Shown one piece after another: positions 37,923 through 46,230 of a stretch of DNA of 64,000 nt. The translations under genes were made by a program, and so were the position numbers. Each line of letters opens with the position of its first letter. Within the stretch, counting starts at the first letter, position 1. Origin of the DNA: DATGKG01 sp963783145 (lineage in GTDB: Bacteria; Desulfobacterota; Binatia; Binatales; Binataceae); NCBI GenBank assembly GCA_963783145.1, contig CAWAMM010000006.1, forward strand, positions 1 through 64,000. The letters are read 5' to 3'. A model generated the notes under the pieces. The model was not told the DNA's origin. It worked only from the letters and a program-made list of their open reading frames with translations, and searched no databases.

Positions 37923-38363
37923 CTAAAAATCCTCACCCGTTACATTCTTAAGGAGAATGGATACTGCGTCCATATCTGCACTTGTCTCCACGCGCCCCGC
38001 CACTTCGTCGACTATGTTGGCACGCTCGACTTTTAAGCTCGGACTTTTCTCGATCTTCAGGATATCGCAAATTCGATCCATCTCGAGTTTGACTTTTACG
38101 TTATTAATGAAGCGCCGGAACTTCAATCGACGTTGCTGCAAAGTAGGGACAACCGGCTCCGCAATACCTTTTATTTCGAGTCCTCTCCGGCCAATTATGA
38201 TGGAGTTCGCGCTTTGAATTCTTTCCGCGAGGGCTGCTGCCAAACGCTGCAATTCGGAACGTAGCAGCAGAACGATGGTCAGGGTCGTGACTGGCCACGC
38301 GGTCGCTCGAACCAATTCGATAACGTCGCGCGTCGGATGGCGGCCATTCTGATGGCTCAACAA
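37923..38363 (-). CDS. Hypothetical membrane-anchored protein, 146 aa
   Basis: I recognise no family. It has one membrane helix near the N terminus (RATAWPVTTLTIVLLLRSEL), then an amphipathic, basic region (LQQRRLKFRRFINNVKVKLEMD) and a C-terminal acidic part. The composition is lower in GC than nearby genes. It forms a pair with the 92-residue gene and lies on the 3' side of a tRNA-Met gene, a common place for acquired DNA, but no integrase or repeat is seen. Confidence 0.5.
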   Translation of the reverse strand: MLSHQNGRHPTRDVIELVRATAWPVTTLTIVLLLRSELQRLAAALAERIQSANSIIIGRRGLEIKGIAEPVVPTLQQRRLKFRRFINNVKVKLEMDRICDILKIEKSPSLKVERANIVDEVAGRVETSADMDAVSILLKNVTGEDF

Positions 38364-38418
38364 ATAAGTAGCAGATGTTCACACGGTTTGACGAGCGGAG
38401 GCGGCTGAGGAGGACGAG

Positions 38419-38492
38419 TGGCGACGGTAGGAGTCGAACCTACGACACTGCGGATATGAGCCGCATGCTCTAACCAACTGAGCTACGTCGCC
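38419..38492 (-). tRNA. tRNA-Met (CAT)
   Basis: A 74-base cloverleaf on the reverse strand: acceptor GGCGACG with CGTCGCC, anticodon loop CTCATAT (anticodon CAT), T loop GGTTCGACTCC and discriminator A. CCA is not encoded. It looks like an elongator tRNA-Met; a lysidine-modified tRNA-Ile cannot be excluded by sequence alone. Confidence 0.92.
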
Positions 38493-38547
38493 ACGAACCG
38501 ATCACATTAGCGGGAGCATCGTTGCCGAGAAAGGGGATGCCGAGGCC

Positions 38548-39264
38548 TCAACGCAGCGGCGTCTGACGCCCAACTACGCGCCGCGCGCCCCGCTCGCATT
38601 GATAAATGACGCCTTCGTTGAATTCCAGGCAGGTCAGCTTGCCCCCATACACCAGCCCGGTATCGATGCCCAGCTTGTAGGGAAGATCGATCATCACGCC
38701 GCGCATCGGTGTATGCCCGAAGACCACGATCGCGCCCGCCTCGTGCGGATTGAAGATGAACTCCTGGCGAATCCACAGCAGGTCTTCGGGGTCCTGCTCC
38801 TCTAGTTGGCGCGCCGGAAGAATTCCCGCGTGTACGAAGAAATACGGCGGGCGCAGATAGCTCAGCGACAGGCCACGATAGAACTTCACATGCTCAGGGG
38901 GGAGCAGCTCGAGGGTCTGCTCGAGCTCGGCGTCGGCGATGCCATAGCTGTCCATCGTCGCCGCGCCGCCATTGAAGAGAAACGACTCGCCGTAATGGCC
39001 CGGGAAACCGAGGAACGACAGCAGCATATCCTCATGATTGCCCTTCAGCGTTACGACTTCGGCGGGGCCTTTCTGCAACTCGATTACGATCTCGACCGCA
39101 TCGCGCGCCGACGGTCCCCGATCGACATAGTCACCGACGAACACCACGGTGTCGTCCTTGGTCGGCTTGATCGCCTTGAGCATCACCGCGAGCTCGTCGG
39201 GACAGCCGTGGATGTCACCGATCGCGAATAGCCGCCCCTTATGTTTTTGCTTGTCGCGAAACAT
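38548..39264 (-). CDS. Calcineurin-like metallophosphoesterase (PrpA/PP2A-like)
   Basis: A 238-residue protein phosphatase-like enzyme. Metal-site motifs are in order: GDIHG (residues 17-21), GDYVDRG, GNHE and later FFVHAG and FGHTPMRG. This set belongs to bacterial serine/threonine-type phosphatases and to diadenosine tetraphosphatases. Which substrate it uses is unknown. The start overlaps the stop of meaB, so it is probably translated from the meaB message, which is an unusual pairing. Confidence 0.9.
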   Translation of the reverse strand: MFRDKQKHKGRLFAIGDIHGCPDELAVMLKAIKPTKDDTVVFVGDYVDRGPSARDAVEIVIELQKGPAEVVTLKGNHEDMLLSFLGFPGHYGESFLFNGGAATMDSYGIADAELEQTLELLPPEHVKFYRGLSLSYLRPPYFFVHAGILPARQLEEQDPEDLLWIRQEFIFNPHEAGAIVVFGHTPMRGVMIDLPYKLGIDTGLVYGGKLTCLEFNEGVIYQCERGARRVVGRQTPLR

Positions 39265-40286
39265 CAGGCGAGATTCCCATTGCTGCCGACTGCGAGCAGT
39301 TCCAGCAGCTTCGCAGGATCCTCGAGAATCCTGCGCACCGCGCCGTAGGGATTGAGATTTCCCTCGCGCACGCCCACGAGCAGGCCGTCCTCATTGCCAT
39401 TTTTGAGCGCGCGCACCGCGCGATCTCCGAGCTCGCCGCTGAGCACCTCGATCAGTTCGGCGGTGCGGCGATCGGCCTCGCGCGCCGGATCATGGTGAGC
39501 CGCAAGATACTCGCCATGCTTCGCGATCGATTCGACCACGCGCTCGACGCCTTTGTCGGCCGCCGCTTGTGTCATCAGAACCGCGGGACTCCATCCGCCG
39601 GGGGGCCGCAGATGAACGTTGAGCTCCAACTCGGCCTTGATGCGATCGGCGCCGTCGCGGTCCGCTTTGTTGACGACGAAGACATCGGCGATTTCGTTCA
39701 ACCCGGCCTTCATCACCTGCACCGCATCGCCGCCCTCGGGCACCGTCACCACTACGGTCGTATCCGCCAGGTCCATGATGCCGAGCTCGGTCTGCCCCAC
39801 GCCGACGGTCTCGATAATGATGATGTCGTGCCCGAACGCATCGAGGAGCTTGGTGATCTCTCGCGCCGCACGGCTAAGCCCGCCATGACTTCCGCGCGAC
39901 GAGATGCTGCGGATGTAGACGCCGGTATCCTTGTAGTGATCGGTCATGCGAACCCTATCGCCGAGCACCGCGCCGCCCGAGAACGGACTGGACGGATCGA
40001 TCGCGAGCACCGCGACCTGCTTTCCCATCGCGCGATACTTCGCGATCATCACATTGACGAGAGTCGATTTGCCCGCGCCCGGTGGTCCTGTAATCCCGAC
40101 AATGTGCGCGTGGCCGGTCTTCGAATAGATTCGCTCGATGACAGCGTTGCGTTCGGGCGCGTGGTTCTCGATCAGGGTGATCAGGCGTGCGAGTGCGACT
40201 TTATCTCGGCGGTCGAAACGCTCCAGCAGCTTTTCCAGCCGCGGGCTCACGTCCGCTTGATCTTGCCCTTCACCCTGATGCTTCAT
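39264..40286 (-). CDS. meaB: MeaB/ArgK-type GTPase chaperone of methylmalonyl-CoA mutase
   Basis: A 340-residue G3E-family GTPase that guards and reloads cobalamin in methylmalonyl-CoA mutase or relatives. Walker A is GPPGAGKST (67-75), with the MeaB blocks LAIDPSSPFSGGAVLGDRVRM, ISSRGSHGGLSRA, DIIIIETVGVGQTEL, the VVTVPEGGDAVQVMKAGL segment and base motif NKADRDG. No mutase gene lies in the window; the partner may be elsewhere. It heads a two-gene unit with the phosphoesterase. The upstream gap contains a palindrome-ended repeat element. Confidence 0.93.
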   Translation of the reverse strand: MKHQGEGQDQADVSPRLEKLLERFDRRDKVALARLITLIENHAPERNAVIERIYSKTGHAHIVGITGPPGAGKSTLVNVMIAKYRAMGKQVAVLAIDPSSPFSGGAVLGDRVRMTDHYKDTGVYIRSISSRGSHGGLSRAAREITKLLDAFGHDIIIIETVGVGQTELGIMDLADTTVVVTVPEGGDAVQVMKAGLNEIADVFVVNKADRDGADRIKAELELNVHLRPPGGWSPAVLMTQAAADKGVERVVESIAKHGEYLAAHHDPAREADRRTAELIEVLSGELGDRAVRALKNGNEDGLLVGVREGNLNPYGAVRRILEDPAKLLELLAVGSNGNLA

Positions 40287-40418
40287 TCTGATGCCGAATG
40301 CCCATGATACCTATACCGGTTTCGCGCACGCAACGCGCGGTCCGTGAATGGCGCCCCGATGCCTCGTCGCCGGTCCGCAATTTTGTATCGCCACATTCCG
40401 CGGCGAGGCGAAATGGAT

Positions 40419-40640
40419 GCGCTTCGCGCGATCAAGATTCAACGGGTCGTTCCCGAACGACCCCTACCAGGAGGTCTCGTGGCATTGGGCGCGCAGTCGC
40501 CTCGGCATACGCATCGGTTGGTAGGGCATGGGCGCCATCGGCATGCGCATCGTCTGGTGGGCACGGTCCGTCGGGCCGGCCCGCCACCTCTTGGTCGGTA
40601 GGGGGCGTTCGCGAACGCCCCGTTAAAATCCTGGATGGCT
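40419..40640. repeat. Palindrome-ended element of about 220 bp (MITE-like)
   Basis: Both ends carry a GC-rich palindrome: GGGTCGTTCCCGAACGACCC at 40444-40463 and GGGGCGTTCGCGAACGCCCC at 40602-40621. Outside and inside them the sequences match in inverted orientation: ATCAAGATTCAAC before the left palindrome against GTTAAAATCCTGGAT after the right one, and CCTACC after the left against GGTAGG before the right. The interior has no plausible gene and is itself rich in inverted GGCGGGCCGGCCCGCC-like segments. It fills the 390-bp gap between meaB and the VOC gene. Confidence 0.75.
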
Positions 40641-40674
40641 TTGGTCCTTTTAAGCGGCATAAGGGAGAGCGCAA

Positions 40675-41094
40675 ATGCAATTGAATCCGCATCTGTCATT
40701 CGACGGCCAATGCGAGGAAGCCTTCCGCTTCTACGCGAAATGCCTCGGCGGCAAAATCCACATGATGCTTACCGACGGTGATTCGCCGATGGCCAAGCAA
40801 ACGCCGCCGGAATGGGGCAAGAAGATCCTGCACGCCAGCATCAAATTGAATGATCAGGAATTGATCGGTGCCGATGTAATGGAACGCTATCAAAAACCGC
40901 GCGGCTTCTCCCTGATACTGCACCTCGAGGACGCGACCGAAGCCGATCGAATCTTCGGCACGCTGGCGGAAAAGGGCACGGTGCAAATGCCACTTCAGGA
41001 AACCTTCTGGGCGCTGCGTTTCGGCGAATGCATCGATCGCTTCGGCATCCCATGGACGATCAATTGCGGAAAGGGGATGCCGGCCGACCACTAA
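40675..41094 (+). CDS. PhnB-like VOC superfamily protein
   Basis: A 139-residue protein of the glyoxalase/bleomycin resistance fold. The start MQLNPHLSFDGQCEEAFRFYAKCLGGKI is the typical PhnB pattern (N-P-x-L-x-F-x-G-x-C-x-E-A-x-x-F-Y-x-x-x-L-G-G). The C-terminal half has ALRFGECIDRFGIPWTINC. PhnB proteins are of unknown function; they lack some metal ligands of true glyoxalases. A GGGAGAG ribosome-binding site lies before the ATG. The gene is flanked by the element at 40419 and by a partial copy of its left end at 41144. Confidence 0.9.
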   Translation: MQLNPHLSFDGQCEEAFRFYAKCLGGKIHMMLTDGDSPMAKQTPPEWGKKILHASIKLNDQELIGADVMERYQKPRGFSLILHLEDATEADRIFGTLAEKGTVQMPLQETFWALRFGECIDRFGIPWTINCGKGMPADH

Positions 41095-41143
41095 CTCGCC
41101 AACCGGATCCCGACATCAACATTGGCGGCGATGCTAAATAGAA

Positions 41144-41170
41144 GCGCTTCGCGCGATCAGGATCCAGGGC
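41144..41170 (+). repeat. Partial copy of the left end of the element at 40419
   Basis: GCGCTTCGCGCGATCAGGAT followed by CCAGGGCG matches GCGCTTCGCGCGATCAAGAT at 40419 with one mismatch in the first twenty bases. It is in the same orientation on the other side of the VOC gene. Confidence 0.6.
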
Positions 41171-41211
41171 GCGTTGTGTTCGCCGCGAGGCCGCCCTATC
41201 CTCGAAACATA

Positions 41212-41619
41212 GTGAAGCTGCCCGATATCTATAGGGATTGGCGCATCATGGCCGGTCTAATGCTGGTGGCGCTCGGCGCCGGCAACTGGATCATCGGATT
41301 GAACAAGACCCGCGTCGCCAATCAGATGATTGCGCAGGCGGCCAACACCTCGCCCAGCACCGACTATCGAAGTTTCGATGAAGTTGACTCTGCCGCCGGC
41401 GTTCTGCAGCCGTTCACCGAAGAGGAGGCGCGGGTTTCCTACGCCACCGCGCGGATGGATTTCTATCACGCGACTTTCCTGAGCGGCCAGGCGATGGTGA
41501 TCGTTGGACTGGTGGTGACCCTGATCGGATTTATCAACGTGATCCAGCGCGACACGCGCCGCTCGATCCGCCGCATCTCCGATGAGGTTCCGTTGCGCAT
41601 TCGCGAACGCCACGGATGA
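41212..41619 (+). CDS. Small two-helix membrane protein upstream of ispE
   Basis: A 135-residue protein with a membrane helix near each end (IMAGLMLVALGAGNWIIGL and GQAMVIVGLVVTLIGFINVI) and a soluble middle with conserved-looking Tyr and Arg residues (RVSYATARMDFYHATF). I recognise no named family. The start is a GTG at 41212 (MKLPDIYRDWR); the open frame upstream of it runs through the repeat copy and is unlikely to be coding. The stop lies 11 bp before ispE, so the two are co-transcribed. Confidence 0.65.
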   Translation: MKLPDIYRDWRIMAGLMLVALGAGNWIIGLNKTRVANQMIAQAANTSPSTDYRSFDEVDSAAGVLQPFTEEEARVSYATARMDFYHATFLSGQAMVIVGLVVTLIGFINVIQRDTRRSIRRISDEVPLRIRERHG

Positions 41620-41629
41620 CGCCGTCTCG

Positions 41630-42508
41630 ATGGTAAAACTGCTGGCGGAGCGCGCCTGCGCAAAAATCAATCTGTTCCTTCGAGTCACCGGACGCCGCGT
41701 TGACGGCTACCATGAGATCGACTCGATTTTCCTGCCGGTTTCGCTCAGCGATCGAATCAGGATTGAAGTCCGGCCCGCGCAAACTTCCAGCATCACTTTG
41801 CGATGCAATATTGCGTCGCTCCGCGATCCCCAATCGAACCTCGCGGCGCGCGCCGCTCGCGCATTCGTCGAGGAGTTCGGAATTTCCGCGCACGTGATGA
41901 TCGACTTGGAGAAAACGATCCCCGCCGGCGCCGGCCTCGGCGGAGGATCGAGCGACGCGGGCGCGATTTTGCGGATGCTGGCTACGATGATGTTGCCGGC
42001 CATCGACGCATCGAGCGAGTCCGTCAAGCGGCTGCGGAAAATCGCCCTCGGACTCGGTGCGGACGTTCCGTTTTTCTTGAACCCACGACCGTCGCGCGTG
42101 ACCGGCATCGGCGAGCGCATGGAGGCCTTCGATGGGTTTCCAACCCTCCAGCTCGTGATCGCGGTTCCCCGCGTCGAAGTGCCGACCGCATCGGTCTTCA
42201 AGGCGCTTAGGCGAGAGGGATGGAGCGGCGCGGCGGAGGCTGGCGAAATCGAGCAAATTCTTGGCGGAAACATCGCCGCGCGGCATCTGGTGAACGACCT
42301 CGAAACCCCGGCTATGCAACTATATCCACAGATCGGAAAGCTTAAAGCATTACTTGGAGAATGTGGTGCGATGGCGGCCTCGATGAGCGGCAGCGGGGGC
42401 GCGGTCTTTGGTCTGTTTCCCAATGCGGAGGCTGCCGCCTTCGCCGCTGCCTCCCTCCGACTCGGAGCGCCTGACGCGTTGGTGTTCGAGCTTAAATCGT
42501 CATTATGA
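41630..42508 (+). CDS. ispE: 4-diphosphocytidyl-2-C-methyl-D-erythritol kinase
   Basis: A 292-residue GHMP kinase of the non-mevalonate isoprenoid pathway; it phosphorylates CDP-methylerythritol with ATP. The N-terminal ACAKINLFLRVTGRRVDGYHEIDSIF, the glycine-rich ATP loop PAGAGLGGGSSDAGA, LGADVPFFL and the C-terminal MSGSGGAVFGLF are all standard. In many bacteria ispE is followed by tRNA-Gln, prs, rplY and pth. Here the order is kept except that a decayed secreted-protein gene lies between ispE and the tRNA, and pth is absent. I chose the ATG at 41630 (MVKLLAERA). Confidence 0.95.
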   Translation: MVKLLAERACAKINLFLRVTGRRVDGYHEIDSIFLPVSLSDRIRIEVRPAQTSSITLRCNIASLRDPQSNLAARAARAFVEEFGISAHVMIDLEKTIPAGAGLGGGSSDAGAILRMLATMMLPAIDASSESVKRLRKIALGLGADVPFFLNPRPSRVTGIGERMEAFDGFPTLQLVIAVPRVEVPTASVFKALRREGWSGAAEAGEIEQILGGNIAARHLVNDLETPAMQLYPQIGKLKALLGECGAMAASMSGSGGAVFGLFPNAEAAAFAAASLRLGAPDALVFELKSSL

Positions 42509-42643
42509 CGGTTTTCACTACGTTTAGTCGATGCTAGATATCATTCGCCTGTTGAGCTAGCCGCTAATGTTTGAGTGCTTTTGGTTCGAACGCGGTTTGG
42601 ACGCGGGAACTTCCGAAGGAAGCCGCGCCGCGGGAGGAATTGC

Positions 42644-43959
42644 GTGACGAGCAATGGAAAGCTGCGAGTCTCTATCGTCCTGGCGGTGGTGCTGACGGCG
42701 CTATCGCGCTGATCGCGCCGATTGAAGCCGGCAGCCTCCGAACCCTCAGGAGCGGTAGCCATCAGTTCCTCGGTAATCGGCAGCCGCCCCGGAGAAGTTC
42801 TCTGGACGTATTACGGTACGACGCAGGCTGCGACCGCGTGCACCTCCACCAGCAGTACCGGATGCGGGTACGGCGGCCACGGCGACAACATCCTGCGGCT
42901 AATCAACCCCAACGGCAACGCTAACCGTTCTTTCGGTCTGGTGAATGATCGTTTGCGCAATGATCTATGTGTTCGACGACGAGGATATGGGAGAAATGCC
43001 GTGGGTGTGCGCTCAGCCCCGCCGACGTCAAAGTTTTTCTCGGTCGAGCACAATTTGAGCGACAATTGGGGACTCGGGAATAATCCCAATCGGTCCTCTA
43101 GTCGGAGCCATGGCGATCGTCGCGACCGCGCCCAACGTCGAATTTGTGCCCCCCGGCGATTCCCCTAGCAATGGGCAAAACTGTCCGGTTTCACAGAGCG
43201 CGGCGTGCAACTCAGGATGCGACACGACCAATCAACCGGGTTACGGGTCTCGATCACAAGCAACCTGCTTGGTGGCATCACTCATAGTCAGATCCTGGGT
43301 AGCGATAGATCAGTCGCTTCGGGTCTGACCGAAGTTCCATTGTTCGACGATGCGGCCGGCGATCTGAATAATCTGATCCATCTGCAGAACCATTGCGGAG
43401 CGCTCGTTGGCGACGGCAGCGGAGCCGGTATTTGCCGTTGCCCAACAGATCCAGGGAGTCGAGGCCAATTCCTACGGCTACCGCGATGGCTATCGTGCTG
43501 CTAACGCCGACGCCAACCGTACCTGCTCAACAAACCGCGACCGCCACGCCGACGAGCACGCGAACTCCGACGGCAACGATCACCCGGACTCCGATGCTTA
43601 CGGCGACATCCACGGCTAGGGCGACGGCAACTGCTACCGCGACCGCGACGGCTACCTCGACCGCAACGGCGTCCGCGACGACTACTTCCACGGCGACAAC
43701 TCCCCCGACTCTAAATGCCACCGCAACGGCGACCAAAACTCCGACCGCGACGGCTACCACTACGGCCACGACTACGGCGACCATCGCTGCAACTCCTAAA
43801 GCGACGACGACCGCGAGCCCCACCCCGAGCGCGACACTGACGCGCACGGCTACTGCCACGACGACCGCCATTGCGACGCGCACCGCGACCCCGACTGCGA
43901 CCCCAACGCCTGTGTCCGGAGTGGTGAGCGGGGTTCATCGGCCCCGTCTGTCGCCTTGA
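42644..43959 (+). pseudogene. Decayed secreted protein with Thr/Pro/Ala-rich C-terminal tail
   Basis: A GTG after a GGAGGAATTGC site opens a signal-peptide-like MTSNGKLRVSIVLAVVLTAL, but a TGA interrupts it at 42710. After that the coding sense hops between frames: GEVLWTYYGTTQAATACTST, then MIYVFDDEDMGE from 42960, LSPADVKVF, FSVEHNLSDNWGL, MAIVATAPNVEFVPPGDSP, GVSITSNLLGGITHSQILG and finally GVEANSYGYRDGYRA. The last 140 residues are almost only Thr, Ala, Pro and Ser (TATATPTSTRTPTATITRT). One shift is an extra T in a T run at 43037. The family looks like a secreted surface protein; I cannot name it. Confidence 0.75.
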
Positions 43960-43989
43960 TTGAGCTGTACGCCTCGGTACCCGGAACAC

Positions 43990-44019
43990 CTTCCCCACCT
44001 CTGCACGGGGGTGGGGAAG
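43990..44019. repeat. Hairpin in the gap before tRNA-Gln
   Basis: CTTCCCCACC and GGTGGGGAAG form a perfect 10-bp stem with a 10-base loop, 30 bp after the end of the pseudogene. No T run follows on either strand, so it is not an obvious terminator. The remaining 240 bp to the tRNA show nothing else that I can name. Confidence 0.6.
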
Positions 44020-44255
44020 ACTCCCGCTGGCGACCGTGTAGAAAGGGTGGAGATTGACAGCGGAAAACCTCGCCCATAACATCGCTAGTCTGCGCCGCGC
44101 GAATTGCATCCGCAGCTTATCCAGAGCGCGCGCCATAAAATTGTGAATCTATGATGCGCTGGACGGGCCCAAGTCTCCCGTTCGGCGCCGATTTTGAGTA
44201 CATTCAGCGGTACAGGCTCAATGTGGGTTGTTAACGAGCCCCTTGGTCGCTTTGC

Positions 44256-44331
44256 TGGGCGGTCGCCAAGTTGGTAAGGCACCAGCCTTTGGAGCTGGCA
44301 TTCGAAGGTTCGAATCCTTCCCGCCCAGCCA
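44256..44331 (+). tRNA. tRNA-Gln (TTG)
   Basis: Acceptor TGGGCGG pairs with CCGCCCA, anticodon loop CTTTGGA gives anticodon TTG, the T arm is GGTTCGAATCC, and GCCA closes the 3' end with an encoded CCA. The initial T is typical of tRNA-Gln. It precedes prs as in many genomes. Confidence 0.94.
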
Positions 44332-44388
44332 TCGAAAAATGCCTGTGAACGGAATATGAACTGGTGAGCCGAACAGGAAACGGAGCAG

Positions 44389-45348
44389 ATGTCGGAACGC
44401 GTTAAAGACGAACTCGAGATTTTCACGGGCAATTCCAACCCCGCACTCGCCCGCGAAGTATGCGAGCATCTCCAGGTCCGCCTCTGCGATGCCGACGTCG
44501 GACATTTTCCTGACGGCGAAGTGATGGTCGAGGTCAAGGAAAACGTCCGCGGGGGCGACTGCTTCGTCATCCAGTCCACCTGCAGCCCTCCCAACGACAA
44601 CCTGATGGAATTGCTCCTGCTGATGGACGCGCTGCGGCGTGCCTCGGCGAAGCGGGTCACCGCGGTTGTCCCGTACTTTGGGTACTCACGTCAGGATCGC
44701 AAAGTTGCGCCACGCGTTCCCATCAGCGCGAAGATGGTGGCCGACCTCATTACCACCGCCGGCGCCTCACGAGTGCTCACCGTCGATTTGCATGCGGGCC
44801 AGATCCAGGGCTTCTTCAACATCCCGGTCGACAACCTCTATGCGATGCCGGTGCTGATTCAATACCTGCGCAAGCGCGTCGATGGCCAAAAGATCGTCGT
44901 CGTGTCCCCGGATGCCGGCGGCGTCGAGCGCGCGCGGGCGTTCGCGCGGCGCCTCAATGCTGACCTCGCGATCATCGACAAGCGGCGGCGTCGCGCGAGC
45001 GAGGTTGCCGAGATGAGGTTGGTTGGGGAGGTCAAGGACGCGATTGCTATTTTAGTTGACGATATGATTGATACCGCAGGAACCATTACTGAGGCGGCCA
45101 AGGTGGTCGCCAATGCCGGGGCGAGCGAGGTCTTCGCCTGCGCGACTCATCCGATACTTTCGGACCCGGCCTGCGATCGCCTCAATCATTCGGTCATTAA
45201 AGAGCTAATTACTACTAATACCATTCCCTTAAAGGCTAAAGCCCAGGCAGAATTGCCAAGGATTAAGGTAATCTCGGTTGGACAGCTTATCGCCGAGGCT
45301 ATCCGCCGCATTCATAACGAAGAATCTGTGAGCTCGCTCTTCAGCTAG
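44389..45348 (+). CDS. prs: Ribose-phosphate pyrophosphokinase
   Basis: A 319-residue enzyme that makes phosphoribosyl pyrophosphate from ribose 5-phosphate and ATP for nucleotides, His and Trp. Diagnostic blocks are VVPYFGYSRQDRK, DLHAGQIQGFFNIPVDNL, VSPDAGGVERARAFA, and the PRPP-binding loop ILVDDMIDTAGT. Length and spacing are standard class I. It starts 57 bp after tRNA-Gln and is followed by rplY after 19 bp, an operon conserved in many phyla. Confidence 0.97.
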   Translation: MSERVKDELEIFTGNSNPALAREVCEHLQVRLCDADVGHFPDGEVMVEVKENVRGGDCFVIQSTCSPPNDNLMELLLLMDALRRASAKRVTAVVPYFGYSRQDRKVAPRVPISAKMVADLITTAGASRVLTVDLHAGQIQGFFNIPVDNLYAMPVLIQYLRKRVDGQKIVVVSPDAGGVERARAFARRLNADLAIIDKRRRRASEVAEMRLVGEVKDAIAILVDDMIDTAGTITEAAKVVANAGASEVFACATHPILSDPACDRLNHSVIKELITTNTIPLKAKAQAELPRIKVISVGQLIAEAIRRIHNEESVSSLFS

Positions 45349-45367
45349 CGGGCCGCGCGAGGAATTA

Positions 45368-46081
45368 ATGGAAACCGGAGAACTACTTTGTGAAATACGA
45401 CCGACCAAACCCAAGGGCGCGCGCCATCAGGTGCGCCGCGAGGGTCGGGTGCCGGGCGTGCTCTATGGACCCAAGACCACGCCGACGGCGGTGTCGGTTA
45501 ATGCGATCGATTTGAAAAATCGCGTCGCGCACGCCGCCAGCCAGCGCATTATGCGCCTTAAGTCGTCGGCCTCCGAGCTCGACGGCAAGCACGTGCTGGT
45601 GAAGGATATCCAGCGCTCGCCGGTCTCGCGCGAGATTCTGCATGCCGACCTCTACGAGGTCGATCTCACCCGCGCGATTCGGGTTAGCGTTCCCTTGCAC
45701 TTCGTCGGCAAGGCGGCCGGGGTTGCCGACGGCGGCATTCTGGCGCCGCTGGCGCGTGAGGTCGAGGTCGAATGCCTCCCCTTGGAAATTCCGGAATTCT
45801 TTGATGTCGACGTCAGCGCACTTGGCATCCACGACGTCATTCACGTCTCGGCGATGAAGTTTGCCGGCAATGTGCGGCCGATCTTTGACACTGACTACCC
45901 GGTGGTAAGCGTACTACCGCCGACCGTCGAAGCGGCTCCGACTCCGGTGGCTGCTGCGGAAGTTGCCGGCGCCGAGGGCGCCGCTCCCGCCGAGGGGGCT
46001 GCCGCTGCCGCTCCGGCCGCCGAGGGTGGCAAGGAAGCCGCTCCGGCCGCAGGTGCGAAGAAGGAAGAGAAGAAGAAGTAG
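45368..46081 (+). CDS. rplY: 50S ribosomal protein L25/general stress protein CTC
   Basis: A 237-residue long-form L25 (CTC/TL5 type), which binds 5S rRNA. The 5S-binding N-terminal domain reads RPTKPKGARHQVRREGRVPGVLYGPKTTPTAVSV; the C-terminal domain reads RVSVPLHFVGKAAGVADGGILAPLAREVEVECLPLEIPEFFDVDVSAL. The last 50 residues are Ala/Glu/Pro/Lys-rich and end EEKKK, an extension common in long forms. It directly follows prs. The usual next gene, pth, is missing. Confidence 0.95.
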   Translation: METGELLCEIRPTKPKGARHQVRREGRVPGVLYGPKTTPTAVSVNAIDLKNRVAHAASQRIMRLKSSASELDGKHVLVKDIQRSPVSREILHADLYEVDLTRAIRVSVPLHFVGKAAGVADGGILAPLAREVEVECLPLEIPEFFDVDVSALGIHDVIHVSAMKFAGNVRPIFDTDYPVVSVLPPTVEAAPTPVAAAEVAGAEGAAPAEGAAAAAPAAEGGKEAAPAAGAKKEEKKK

Positions 46082-46082
46082 T

Positions 46083-46101
46083 CCCCCGAGGGGGTTGTTT
46101 G
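46083..46101 (+). terminator. Short hairpin terminator after rplY
   Basis: CCCCC-GA-GGGGG immediately after the rplY stop, followed by TTGTTT. The stem is short but purely GC, with a T-rich tail on the plus strand. Confidence 0.6.
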
Positions 46102-46105
46102 GTGG

Positions 46106-46197
46106 CACAGGCTTGAGCCTGTGTTACAGATGCGTTGTCAGGTTTGCTTTCGGTGGCAAAGAACCTGTGGCACAGACTTTAGCCTGTGTCCGCAGGT
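46106..46197. repeat. Two copies of a CACAGGCT hairpin repeat
   Basis: CACAGGCTTGAGCCTGTG at 46106-46123 and CACAGACTTTAGCCTGTG at 46171-46188, each preceded by GGTGG or GTGG. The second is enclosed by an outer AACCTG/CAGGTT stem. They look like copies of a small dispersed palindromic repeat between rplY and dnaE. Confidence 0.7.
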
Positions 46198-46230
46198 TTT
46201 TGGTGGCAGTGGATGAGGGGTTAATCCGCC

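Noticed and set aside
40419..40640. Repeated palindromes considered as a CRISPR array
   Set aside because: There are only two palindromes, in inverted arrangement with one non-uniform interior, and no cas genes.
43527..43883. Reverse-strand Val/Ala-rich frame that looks like a membrane protein
   Set aside because: It is the complement of a Thr/Ala codon repeat (ACN/GCN becomes GTN/GCN), so the hydrophobic look is a side effect.
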